From: a virus
IMG/VR virus record: IMGVR_UViG_3300032770_000094
Coordinates: 1-22,532 of that record
Strand: one strand, 5' to 3'
Length of the DNA: 22,532 nucleotides
Part shown: positions 1-10,100 of the stretch, in pieces
How positions within the stretch are numbered: the stretch's first letter is position 1
How the letters are laid out: each line of letters begins with the position of its first letter
Notes under the pieces: model-generated
Told to the model about the DNA's origin: nothing
Databases searched by the model: none
The model's input: the letters and a program-made list of their open reading frames with translations, nothing else
Position numbers and translations under genes: made by a program

Positions 1-337
1 CGCCCAGGATGCCGGAAACTTCCGACACGAAGGGGTCGTAGGCCACATAGTCAATCTCATCCGTGTAGCCGATCCACGCGCCGTAGAAAACGGGCGTGGC
101 CGTGATCTGCGTGATGGAGGGAGCCGACTGCTCGCCGGGGGTGGTGCCCTCGGTCACGGCGGTCGTCACGGTGGAGAGGCTGTTGTACTTGCGCCACTCC
201 AGGCTGCCGAAGCGGGAAATCTTCGCCTGCACCCCGGCGCGGTTATGCACCAGGCGCGGAACGGCGCGCATCAGCAGACGACGCTCGTACATCGTCTTGA
301 CGCCCGCCGCAAAGGAACTAGTTGATACGTTTGCCAT
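1..337 (-). CDS. Major capsid protein, N4-gp56 family (N-terminal part, cut by window edge)
   Basis: This is the start of the protein that would form the capsid shell. I translated it by hand from the minus strand. The ATG is at 337-335 and the frame stays open to base 1, giving 112 residues. The N-terminus begins MANVSTSSFAAGVKTMYERR. Further in are a segment like FGSLEWRKYNSLSTVTTAVTEGTTP and then TQITATPVFYGAWIGYTDEID. This pattern (a basic helix, then 'TEG.TP', then 'I.AT...YG.wi..TD..D') is what I know from the N4-gp56 major capsid family. A Shine-Dalgarno GGAGAG lies at 345-350, about 7 nt upstream. An out-of-frame ATG at 344-342 reaches a stop after eight codons and is not the start. 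The gene follows the putative scaffold gene by 37 nt, and a palindromic motif sits in that gap. Scaffold-then-capsid order supports the call. The C-terminal part is outside the window. Confidence 0.85.
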   Translation of the reverse strand, partial: MANVSTSSFAAGVKTMYERRLLMRAVPRLVHNRAGVQAKISRFGSLEWRKYNSLSTVTTAVTEGTTPGEQSAPSITQITATPVFYGAWIGYTDEIDYVAYDPFVSEVSGILG

Positions 338-344
338 CGCTCAT

Positions 345-350
345 CTCTCC
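345..350 (-). promoter_or_regulatory. Ribosome binding site of the capsid gene
   Basis: On the minus strand the sequence is GGAGAG, about 7 nt before the ATG at 337. It decides between two overlapping ATG codons at 344 and 337. The first opens only an eight-codon frame, and the second opens the capsid frame. Confidence 0.7.
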
Positions 351-354
351 TGCC

Positions 355-371
355 GAAGTTAGGCGAACTTC
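355..371. promoter_or_regulatory. Palindromic motif, copy 1 (between scaffold and capsid genes)
   Basis: The plus-strand sequence is GAAGTTAGGCGAACTTC. The arms GAAGTT and AACTTC are perfect inverted repeats around a 5-nt centre, and seven of the eight base pairs match. The core 15 nt (356-370) is the exact reverse complement of copy 3 at 13580-13594. It lies between the stop of the scaffold gene and the ribosome binding site of the capsid gene. It could be a protein-binding operator, or a small hairpin in the mRNA. There is no U-run, so it is not an intrinsic terminator. Confidence 0.6.
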
Positions 372-374
372 CCA

Positions 375-1118
375 CTACGCAGCGGGCGCGCTCTCCGGCG
401 GAATAGGGATCACGGACGGCGGAAGCTGCCCGTTCTCCACGGCTCGATAGAGTGCTTCTTGGTTGGGCAAACCGTACTGCTTCAACACTTCGGGAAACGT
501 CGCCGGAGCGGGAGGTGCGCCGGTTTGGGTCGCCACAGTGGGCGCGGGCACCACAGGCACGGTTGAAGCAGGGACCGTCTGCCCGCCAGCAGCCGGCGCT
601 GGATTGCCGGCGTCTTGGGCGGGGGCGGAGGCACCGCTTAGCTTCTCGCGGACGTAACCCCAGCCAGTTTCCAACAGCGTGTCCGGCGTGCTGCTGTCAA
701 GCCGCTCGCGGGGCACACCCAACTCGGCAAAGTAGTTCACCCACTGCTGGGTGATCGTTTGCGCCTGGAGCTGAGCTTGCAGTTGTTGGTTCTGAGCCTG
801 GAGTTCTTGGGCTTGCTGAGCAACGAGCTGCGCATCATAAGCGCGTCGTTGTTCGTCGGGAAGTCCGCGCGTCTGCGCCTCATACAGTTGGCGTTGAAGG
901 CCCGCCATCTGCGCCTGGACTTGCTGCTGATATTGCGCGAAGCGGCGGTCCTGTTCGGATTGCAGCTTGCGCAGATCAGCTTCCGGCACCATCCTCGGCT
1001 GGGCATTGTTCGGCGCGGGGCTGGGCGTCCCGGCAGGAACCCCAGCAGGCGCGGGCGTCCCTTGCGGAACCCCGCCCTGTGCCGCACCGGCAACCGGAGC
1101 GTTCGTTGGTAGAGACAT
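375..1118 (-). CDS. Putative capsid scaffolding protein
   Basis: This 247-residue protein probably guides assembly of the capsid and is then removed. The call rests on position and composition, not on a recognised domain. Residues 1-45 are Pro/Ala/Gly-rich and disordered. Residues 46-125 are a Gln-rich, strongly helical, coiled-coil-like stretch (for example QSEQDRRFAQYQQQVQAQ). Residues 126-165 look folded (WVNYFAELGVPRERL). Residues 165-205 are a Pro/Ala/Thr/Val linker. The last 40 residues form a short structured tail containing EVLKQYGLPNQEALYRAVEN. Scaffolds of tailed phages typically have this mix of helix and disorder and lie directly upstream of the capsid gene, as here. The start ATG is at 1118 with a GAGG about 9 nt upstream. 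It is transcribed from the promoter at 1198-1169. It could instead be a minor head protein. Confidence 0.6.
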   Translation of the reverse strand: MSLPTNAPVAGAAQGGVPQGTPAPAGVPAGTPSPAPNNAQPRMVPEADLRKLQSEQDRRFAQYQQQVQAQMAGLQRQLYEAQTRGLPDEQRRAYDAQLVAQQAQELQAQNQQLQAQLQAQTITQQWVNYFAELGVPRERLDSSTPDTLLETGWGYVREKLSGASAPAQDAGNPAPAAGGQTVPASTVPVVPAPTVATQTGAPPAPATFPEVLKQYGLPNQEALYRAVENGQLPPSVIPIPPESAPAA

Positions 1119-1168
1119 TACGGTAATCCTCGTCCTTTCAGGTCTATCACGGTTTTTCCACAGTCGCC

Positions 1169-1198
1169 ATTGTAAAGGGGTGTTCTGTGAAAAGTCAA
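1169..1198 (-). promoter_or_regulatory. Sigma70-type promoter for scaffold and capsid genes
   Basis: On the minus strand there is a -35 TTGACT at 1198-1193, an 18-nt spacer, and a -10 TACAAT at 1174-1169. Each hexamer matches five of six consensus bases. The expected start of transcription is near 1162, giving a leader of about 44 nt before the ATG at 1118. The -35 abuts the stop codon (TAA, 1201-1199) of the giant gene. It sits in an AT-richer 80-nt gap in an otherwise tightly packed operon. It would give the capsid gene its own supply of mRNA. Confidence 0.6.
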
Positions 1199-4100
1199 TT
1201 AGCCCACTGTCTCGATCACCGGATTGGCATTAGCCTGGGTGCCCGCGCCGCCAGCCGGCGTCGGCACGGCCTCGCGGTTGCCCTTCTGATCCTCGATGAT
1301 CGGCTGGAGGTACGTCTGGTACTGCGGGTTAGACAGCGCCAGGGATGATAGGAAATCGGTCAAGGGCTGGCTGGGCACCCCCGCCGCAAGCTGCTGGATA
1401 GCGGTCGTTCCCAGCGCGTCGGCCAGGCCCGGCGGCGGATGTCCATAGCGCGCCCACAGGTCGTCGGGCCAGTTGGGCGCGCCGCCCAGCTTGCCAGTCC
1501 CCAGCTTGGTGGCGTCCAGATAATCTAGGATTTCTCCCGCGCTGCGGCGAGCCATCGGGATGAAGTCGCGCCGGATGGCGGCGTTCATCTGGACCGAGGT
1601 CAGTGGCCTGGGTGCAGCGGCGGCGCGGGGCGCGGCGGATTTCCGGGTCGCCGTCGTGGCGCGGGTGGTGCGGGTGGTTGTCCCACCCGTCGTTGTCCCC
1701 GCGCCGCTGCTGCTGGGTGGAACCGGCAGGCCGGTGTTAGGGTCCACCAGGACTGCGCCGGAGGTAGCATAGGCCGAGGGGTTGAGGCCGAGTTTTTGGG
1801 CGATGTAGGTATCATAGTAGATGGCCCAATCCGGGTGCTGGGTCCCATAAGCATCTTTGGCGTCGTAGAACTTGGTGATGCGCGGATCGGCGGCGCGCAT
1901 GGCGGTGCGGGCGCTGGTGGAAGCCGCGCCATAGTCCGCGATCACATTGAGGATGTCGGGTCCGAACTGCGCCGTAGCCTGCTGCTGCCAGGCTTGGTTG
2001 AGGTTCTGAACTTGCAGCCAGCGGGTAAGCTGGTCGGTGGTGGGCGGGCCGAGTTTGAGAGCGGCGGCGGCCTGCTGCAACTGGCCGACGAAGGTAGCGA
2101 GCTTGGTGGGGTCCTTCCAGGCTCCGCCGGTGTCGTAGAACACGTCAATGTCACTGCGGCTGCCGCCGGCCTTGATGAAGGCGTTGATGAGGTTGGTCTG
2201 GCCCGCGCCGGGACCGGCCTCGTCCAAGATATCATAGGCTTGCTGCTGCAAGGCGGTGGTGTCGTCGGCGGGGCGTGTGCGATCCGAGATGCTCTCCTCG
2301 CCCTGAGACTGCGCGGCCTGCACCAACTGGTCGTAAGTGAACTTGCCCGCCGGGTAGTTATTCATCACCCAGGTCGCCAGTTCGTCGGGCGTGGGCGGGT
2401 TGGGATGAGCCTGGAGGAAGGTCTGCTCGGCCAGGGTGTAGTTGTAGCCGCTCTGGCCGTTCACGGCGTTCCAATACGGGTCCCAATAAGTTGTGCGCCA
2501 GGCGTTGTTGAGCGCATCCAGCGGCGTGTCGTTGGCCTTGTTCCAATCGTCGTAGCTCTGCGGGGTGGTGTTGGCTGTGAGCCACTGCACGATCTGGTTG
2601 GACTTCGCCAGCCCCGCTGTCTGTTCGGCGTTGGTGGGAGCTTGCAGCGCGTCGGAGTTGGCCTGGTCCGCGAAGGACTTGGACAACGATTGCACGATCT
2701 GCGGGAAGCTATCGCGCCAGTTCTGCACCGCCGCCTGCCAATCGGTGTATGACTGCCCGTTGGCCTGATCCCACTGCGGCTGGGTGGCGCGGATCATTTG
2801 ATACCACTGGTCGGTGTAGTGCTGGGCCAGCAGTGGGTCGGGCTTGATGCTTTGGGTCCAGGGGCGCTGCGCGTCGGCGTAGGCCGGGCTGTTCTCGATC
2901 TGCTGGCGCTGGTTGAAGTACCAGTCCCACACGGCGCTGGTGACGGTCGGATCGCCCCCAACCGGCAGGGCGCGCAGGCGGGCGTTGAGCTGGTCGCTGA
3001 GCGCCGACAGCGCGGAGTAGTAGCTGGAGGTGTCCTGGTCCTGGGTGATGGACTGGCTGATGAGGTCGCGCCGCTGCTGGCCGTAGACCGGCACACCCTG
3101 CGGCGTCTGCGTGAAGCGGATGTCGTTGTAGAGCGTGACCAAGTAACCGTCCGGGGTGTTATAGCGCCGGTCGGTATAGGCGTTATAGCGCGCGGCGCTG
3201 TCGCCGGGCACGTCGAACAGGGCGGCGTTGGTTTCGCTGTTGATGCTGTCGCGCAGTTGGTTGACTTGATCGCGCAGCGCCGCCAGTTCCGCCGCGCCCT
3301 CGCTGTACTGCTGCGGGAACACGCCGGTAAAGAACCCGGCCAGATCACGCCCGTACTCCTGGTTCTGCACGCTGCGCAGGGCCACATCGTAGGCCGGGTT
3401 GCCTTCGCGCTGGGTGAGCGCATCCCGCGCGTCGGTCGCCAGCGACATCTTCTGGTCAGGCGTCAGGTTGGGATTGTGCATCTGGTCGAGGGCGTTGCGC
3501 AGCACCTCGCGCTCGACCAAGTAATCCTGCCAGGGCGGGGTCGGGTTGATGTAGTTGTACCAGAAGTCCTTGATGCCGGGCGAGGCCGCCCGCGACAGCT
3601 TCTCCATCACATCGCTCTCGACCCACGGCGGCACCAGTTGCAGCTCCGGCACCAGCGAAAACGACGGCAGGCGGTTGGTGTCAGCCACGTCCAGCGCGCG
3701 GGCCGGGATTGTCACCCAGGGCGGCAGGTAGAAACCCAGGTCGCGGCCCATCTGGTCCAGATAGGTATAGGTCTGCTGGAGCGGGGTCTGCGCCTCGTCC
3801 ACATCGTTATAGGCTTGCGAGGCGCGCGGCAGCGCGTAGCGGAAGCGCAGCATCGAGGTTGGGTTGAACCAGACATTGGTTCCCGGCAGCGGAAAGTAAC
3901 CTTCCAGCGATGGCAGTTGATGGCCGTCCGAGGTGGTCGCCCCGGCGGCATATGACACGCGCTGTGATGTTTCAACCAGCTTGGCATAGGCCGCCGGCAG
4001 CCAGGGATGGCTCGCCATGTATTCAAGGTAGAACGGAATGCTGCGGCTGGGCATCATCCAGAACGGGAAGATGGTGCGCATGATCTGGTCGAAGTTCGTT

Positions 4101-7100
4101 TGATGCTGATAGTTCAGCATGAACTTGTTGGTGTGCGGCAGCGCGCCCTCGATCCCGCTGGCGGGGTTGCCGTTGGTGGCCTGGTCCAGCAGGCTGTACT
4201 TGGCTTTGGCCGCCTGGTCGGCCCAGGTAGCGAACGTGCCGCGCTGCTGATCGGTCAGTTGGGTCGCCATCGGATCGCCGGAGTTGGCCTTGTCCAACAG
4301 CCAGTCGCGCCAGTAGTGCAGGGTATCGGTGGCGGCGTCGGCCTGCGCCTGGATATTCTCAGCCCGGCCCAGCCAGGTCTTGATCTCATCCGGCAGTTGC
4401 CAGTACGGGATCATCACCGGGAACTGCGCCGCCAACTGCTGCTCGCGGGCCGAAAGCTGCTCCGGCAAGAGCGCCTGGTTGGCCTGCATCGCCTGCGCCC
4501 CGAACGAACGCGCCTCCTGTTGGATGTACTGGAGCGCCGAGGTCAGATCGTCGGCGCGCGGGCCGTAGTTGGTTTTGAGCCGGTCAATCGCATCAGAGAT
4601 GTAGCTGTCGAAGCCGGCCTGGGTCTTGGTCGCCTGCGCCGGCCAGACCTCTCGCAGTGAGCGCCCATCTGGATAGCGCGGCGCGGCGGCCCAGGCATCC
4701 CAGGCGCGGGCCAGTTCCGCCTCGATGTCGTTCTGCTGCTTCTGCGCCAGCCAGGCCCCGGCGTCCGAGATACCGTTGACGGACTGGAACTTGGCGGTGG
4801 CGTCATCGAGGATCGCCTGCGGCGCGTTGATCTTGGACAAGATGTAGGGATTGGGCGGATTGTAGGGCGTGCCGTGCGTGAGTTCGCCCGCCGCGTATTC
4901 GTACATCCGGCTGACCAACGCGCGGGTTTCGGGGTCCATCGGCGCATCCGGCGCGCGGAACATCTCATTTTCGAGGAGCTTGTTGAGGACCACGCGCGGG
5001 TTGTCCCATTCCGGCGCGCCCGCGATCACGTCCGACCAATGCGGGTATTCGCGCAGCAGATCGGAATAGAAGTCGCCCTCGGTCCCGACCGACCGAAGCT
5101 CCTGCTGCATCCAGCGAAAGGTATCCTTGAAGGCGGTGTGGATGAGCGGATCGGTGTCGGTGCGCAACAAACCCAGCGCGCGGGCCGGAGCGATCTCGGT
5201 GAAAGTCTTGGGGTCGTCGGTCGCGCCCAGGGCCTTGTCGAACACCGCCCGGATCGAGGGGTTGATGTTGACCCCATCGAAGTAGGCGGCCATGTTGGCG
5301 TACACCCGGCCCATGTAGTCGCGCAGGTAATTCATCGTCGGGGCCAGTTCCGGCGTGGGCGGCAGGCCGTCCCGAACGTATTGCTCGGCGGCCTTGGCAA
5401 ACTTTTCCTTTTCCGCTACCCCCCACTCGGCCAGCGGTTTGCCCATCCAGTCTGAGACCGCCTGCACGCTTTCGGGCGGCAGTTGCGTTTCGAGGATGTG
5501 GCCCAGGACTTCATGCGGGATGGCGCTCAGGTTGGCCCCGGAGAAGAAGTGCAGCCAGGCTCGCCCATCATCGAGGAACTGCACTGCCGCCCGTACCTGG
5601 CCGCGCGTCTGGAACAGCGGCATCCCTTGTAGGGCGCTGGTTTTCATCGCATCGTTGATTGGTAGATAATGGAAAGTTTGATAGGTCGGCTCGATGCGAC
5701 TGCTTTCCACAATCGGCAGATGGGCATACTCGCTGCCCGGCGTCTGGTGCAGCAGATCGGCGTGGGCGGCGGCTTCCTGAAAGGTGTCGTAAGGCTCACT
5801 GACCGGCTCATACATATCGGGCCGGTTATACTTGGCGAAGCCCGGCTCATCTGTCCAGTAGCGGTTGAGGTCGTCCTGGGTTTGCAGGTATTGGTCGCCA
5901 GAGGTACGCACCTCGCGCAACAAGCTGTCGGCATCGGTGCGATCTTCAGGCGGCACGAAGCCCAGCGCGTATTCCAGGTAGCTCAGCCCGTTCTGACGGT
6001 TGCGGCCCGGCTCCGGCTCCAGACCCAGCGCCTCATCCGCCATCGAGCCGATACTATCGGGGTCGAGCGGCTGGCCGTTGTCGGCGCGCACATGCGCGCC
6101 TATCCAATCTACCAGCTTGCTGCGGGTGGCGGCCACCTGATCCTGTGCGGTTTGCGCTGCTTGTTCCAGCTCGCCGCGAATGTCGTCCACAGTCGCGCGG
6201 AACACCTGATAGGTCGCCACCGACTGCCCGCCGGTCTGGAGCGGCAGATCGCTCACGCTCACCCCGAACGGCTTGCCCATCCGGCCAGCGATAGACGAGA
6301 TTTTCTTATCGTAGGCTTCGCCCATGCCCAGCCCGCCGACCTGCATGTTGTCGCCCAGGATGGTGTCGCTGGAGGCCCCGGCGCGAATACGATCCTTGAT
6401 CGCGTCGGTTATGTCTTGACCAACATACTCATGCAGCCTGCCCAGCGGGGTGGAGGTGTTCAGAGTGCTCTTGCCGAGTTTGCTGCCCTTGAGCGTGACG
6501 CTGGCGGCGTCCATATCCTTGAACGCGCTGGGATACTGTTCTTCCAGATCGGCCAGGGAGAGGCGGCCTTGCAAATAGTCCATCACCAATGAGTTCTGAG
6601 TGTTGGACCCGACCGGAGGCAGCACGGTGCCTTGCGGCACAGACCAATCCAACTGGTCAACATAGTGGGCCAAGCTGTAGCGATTTGATTGAGTTGCCCC
6701 GGTCGTCCAGGCCAGCCCATCATAACCGCCATCCTCCGCCGCCTTGCGCAGCATATAGTTCAGCGCCAGCTTGTTATAGCTGTCCGCCCACGGCGTTGGC
6801 GGAGCCATCAGGTAAGAGGCCGCCTGGGCTTTCTCCAAGATTGGAACCAGCGCCTCACGCCGGCCCGCCGCGATGTCGGCGGGGTTCTTGCCAGCCGCCT
6901 CGGCCAACTGCTGGAGCGCCTGGATGCGCTGCACGACCTCCGGGGTGTAAAAGCCCTGGTCGCGCCCGCGCTGGGCCAGGTCGGATTGAATTTCCTCAAT
7001 CGCCAGGATGCGCCGACCATCGGTGTCCAGACGATCTTTGTAGCGGATATGCACCGCGATGGGGTTGCGGCTCTTGATGTCCCGGCCGTGAAAATCGGAG

Positions 7101-10100
7101 AACTGACGATACTTATTCTCCAGCTCATCCGCTCCGCTCTCCTGCGCCGCCTTAGTAGCGGCGTAGGTGCGCTGGTTGGCCGCCGCGAACGCCTGGTCGT
7201 CATCGGCTGACAACGGCGGAACGGAGTTACGCTGATCGAAGTCCATGCCCGATGGTCGCCAGTAGGTGCCATCGGAGGCGCGCCAGCCCTGCGGATACTT
7301 CTCCGACAGTTCTTCGTACAGGCTGTCGTAAGCCTCATAAGCGGAGGTCAGCTCTTGCTGCTGCGGCGACTTGGGGGCCTTGAACAGCAGCAGCGCCTCG
7401 CGGTAATTGGTCCCACCGGGCGAGGTGCGGTCGCTCCACAGCGTCGGCTGCTGGTTGTGCATGTACTGCGAGGCCGAATAGCGGGCGCGGCCATCGGCGT
7501 TGATGTCCTCCCAGGTCTGAGCGTCATCCCCCCAGCGTTCCGGGTTGGGTGAGCCATACTTGGCGGCCATCGCATCGCGGAAATCCTGGCGCAGTTGGCC
7601 GACCTCATCATAGTCAAAGACCGGATGAGGGTCCGCCGCATAAGCGCGCAGCTCTGCCGCCGACCCGGCGTGCTGGGCTTCCTGCGGCGTGGCAAACGGG
7701 ATGGAGGAATGATCCCGGCTGTTGACCAGGAACCAATCGTCGTCACGCCCGATGCGGACCTGGTAGTGCGCGCCGTCGTAGCCGACAGCGGTGAGATCGT
7801 CGCCACCCAGCGACACCCAATTCAAGGGGATGGGTTCGGGCTTAGGGCCTTTCTCGCCCAGCACCATCGGGATGAGTTCGGGGGTGTTCTGGTCGAGGTG
7901 ATCGAGAAGCTCCTGCTGCGTGACCTTGCCCCCAGAGCGCGCGGCCAGATAGCTGTCCAGGCCGGTAGCCGCGAGTTCTTCCTGGCTGACCTGCCCGCGC
8001 AAAAAGTTCTGCACGGCCTCGACCGGCTGGGTCTTGGCCGAACGCATCTTCTGCTGGATCAGCCGGCGTGATTTCAGATACCAGCTACTCGCCGGGTCGC
8101 TTTCGCTTTGGGCAAAGAACTGGCTGTGCGACAGGAACTCGTTGGTGCTGTCGAGATGGCGCTGGAGCTGCGCCACGCGGGCGGCATCGCCATCCGCCGA
8201 AGCTTCGGCCAGATCAGAGATCAGGCTGTTGCGGTAGGACTGGAGCCGGCTGAACTCGCCGGGGCTGAGGCTGTCGGGGCTGCCGCTAACTGCGCCCGGA
8301 GGTGGGCCTGAAACCACCCGCTCAATCTGGCCTTGTCCTCGGGTGTAAATGGCTCGCCCGCTTTCGCCTTCGCCCGGAACCAGTTGGGCAAAGGCAGCAC
8401 CATCCTGCTGGGCCGCCGTCCGGCCTGGTTCGGTGTCGAGGTAGAGAGGTTGTCCGTTGGTGTAGTCATAGATACTCGCTTGTCCAGAAGTGATGCCCTG
8501 CTGGATGGCACTGTACTCGTCGGGCACGTTGCGTGAAACGTTCAACACCACGTCGGCCTCGCCCCCGGCGTGATCCCAGGTGATGTAGCTATCATCCCGC
8601 AATAGCTCCGGCAGGTGCTCGGTGGCATAGTCGGCCAGCAGATCACCTTGCCGCTGTGGATCGGCAAAGAACTGCGCTGCCGGGATCACGCGGGTCGCTG
8701 CCGGAGCGTTCACACCAAAGCCGGTCGGAGCTGCCTGCTCCTGCACCGGGTTGAACGAGCCGGAGCCGCCCGGAGTGATCGAGGGAAACGGCTTCATGTC
8801 CACGTCCTGCACCAGTTGCTCGCTGGCCTGGGTCAGCGCGCCTTCGGGCAGTTCGTGGATGCCGCGCGGGTAGCGGGTCATCCCGGCGAACGTTTCCTTA
8901 TACCAGTCCTGCCCCGGATGCAGGTTTTCCCACGCGCCGGCCAGCGCATCGAGGAAATGCTGGTCGGCTTGGGCCGCGTCGGTGTTGAGGTGCAGGTTGG
9001 TCTTGAGCCACTCCAGCAGCTTGTCGCGCTGGATGTCGCCGGTGTAGTTGACCGGGGTGCGCGTGCCCTTCGGCGCGGGCGTGCCCGCCGAAGTTAGCCT
9101 AACTACCGGCGTGTCCGCCGAGATCGGCTTGGGCACATCCACCGGCGCGCGCACGGCGTTGATGTAGCCTTTGGCGGTCGTCTCCAACTCGTCCAGCGGC
9201 ATCGCAATCGCCTTGTCCGCCGTCAGACCATCCGGCAGCCCGCGCGGGAACAGAGGCCGGAGCAGGTTGCTCTCCAGGCCGAGGATCGTGATCGGGTTGG
9301 TATACACCCGGTCGGAGGTGCCGTTCGGGCCGGGCATCGTGATGCGCGCGATGTGGCCGCCGGCATCGTAATCGAGCTTCATGCCGCTGCGGGTCAGCAT
9401 CTCGTCCAGGGAAGGCATCGTGATGGTTTCCCCGCGCAAGGTCGCTCGCTGGAGTTCCTGGGTCCAGTCCGCCACCGCCTGGTAGTTCTGCGCCCGCAGC
9501 TCATCGAAGTAGTCCCAGGCGGAGCGGCGCGCCTTGCCGGTGTTGTGGAGCGGATCGGGAGCGAAGTCCAGCCACCAGTTGTGCAGCCAGCCTTGCGCGG
9601 CGTCCATCGTGCGCATGGCCTCGTTGCCGTTGGTCCAGGCTTCGTTGGTGACGGTGCCGGCGTCCAGCGCTTCGCGCATCATACGGGAGAAGGTGGCGCG
9701 TGAGGCCGCCTGGTTCTGGCCGGCGGCCTGCACGGCGGGGGCGGTCTGGTAGACGCGGCTGCCGATGCGGTCGTTGAGAATTTTGGTGTAGTCAATCGGG
9801 CCGAGGCGGTAGCCCTCGTCGGACACGTCCTTGACGATGGAGCGGTAGTCAGGCAGCGGCGTGCCCAGCAGCCCCCGGAAGGTAGCGTACACCTCCGGGT
9901 TGCGGTCGAGGGTTGTGGCGATGGCCTCGGCCAGCTTGGGGTTGGCGCGCTGCACCGCCGCTGGATCGGATAAGAATTGCTGCACGCGCACAGCCAGGGA
10001 AGCCGGGTCGCCAAACATCGCCAGGTCCGGACCGCCAAGCTGGGCGGCCAACCGGCTGACGCCATCGTACAGGCGCACGCGCGCATCGCTGGGAGATAGC

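Noticed and set aside
96-362. Plus-strand open frame opposite the capsid gene
   Set aside because: The minus strand encodes a recognisable capsid N-terminus with its own ribosome binding site.
1796-2752. Plus-strand open frame of 318 codons opposite the giant gene
   Set aside because: Shadow of the giant gene; Val/Gly/Arg-rich, no recognisable domain.
8285-8299. GCTAACTG half-match to the palindrome
   Set aside because: Only about 9 of 15 positions agree, with one arm missing.
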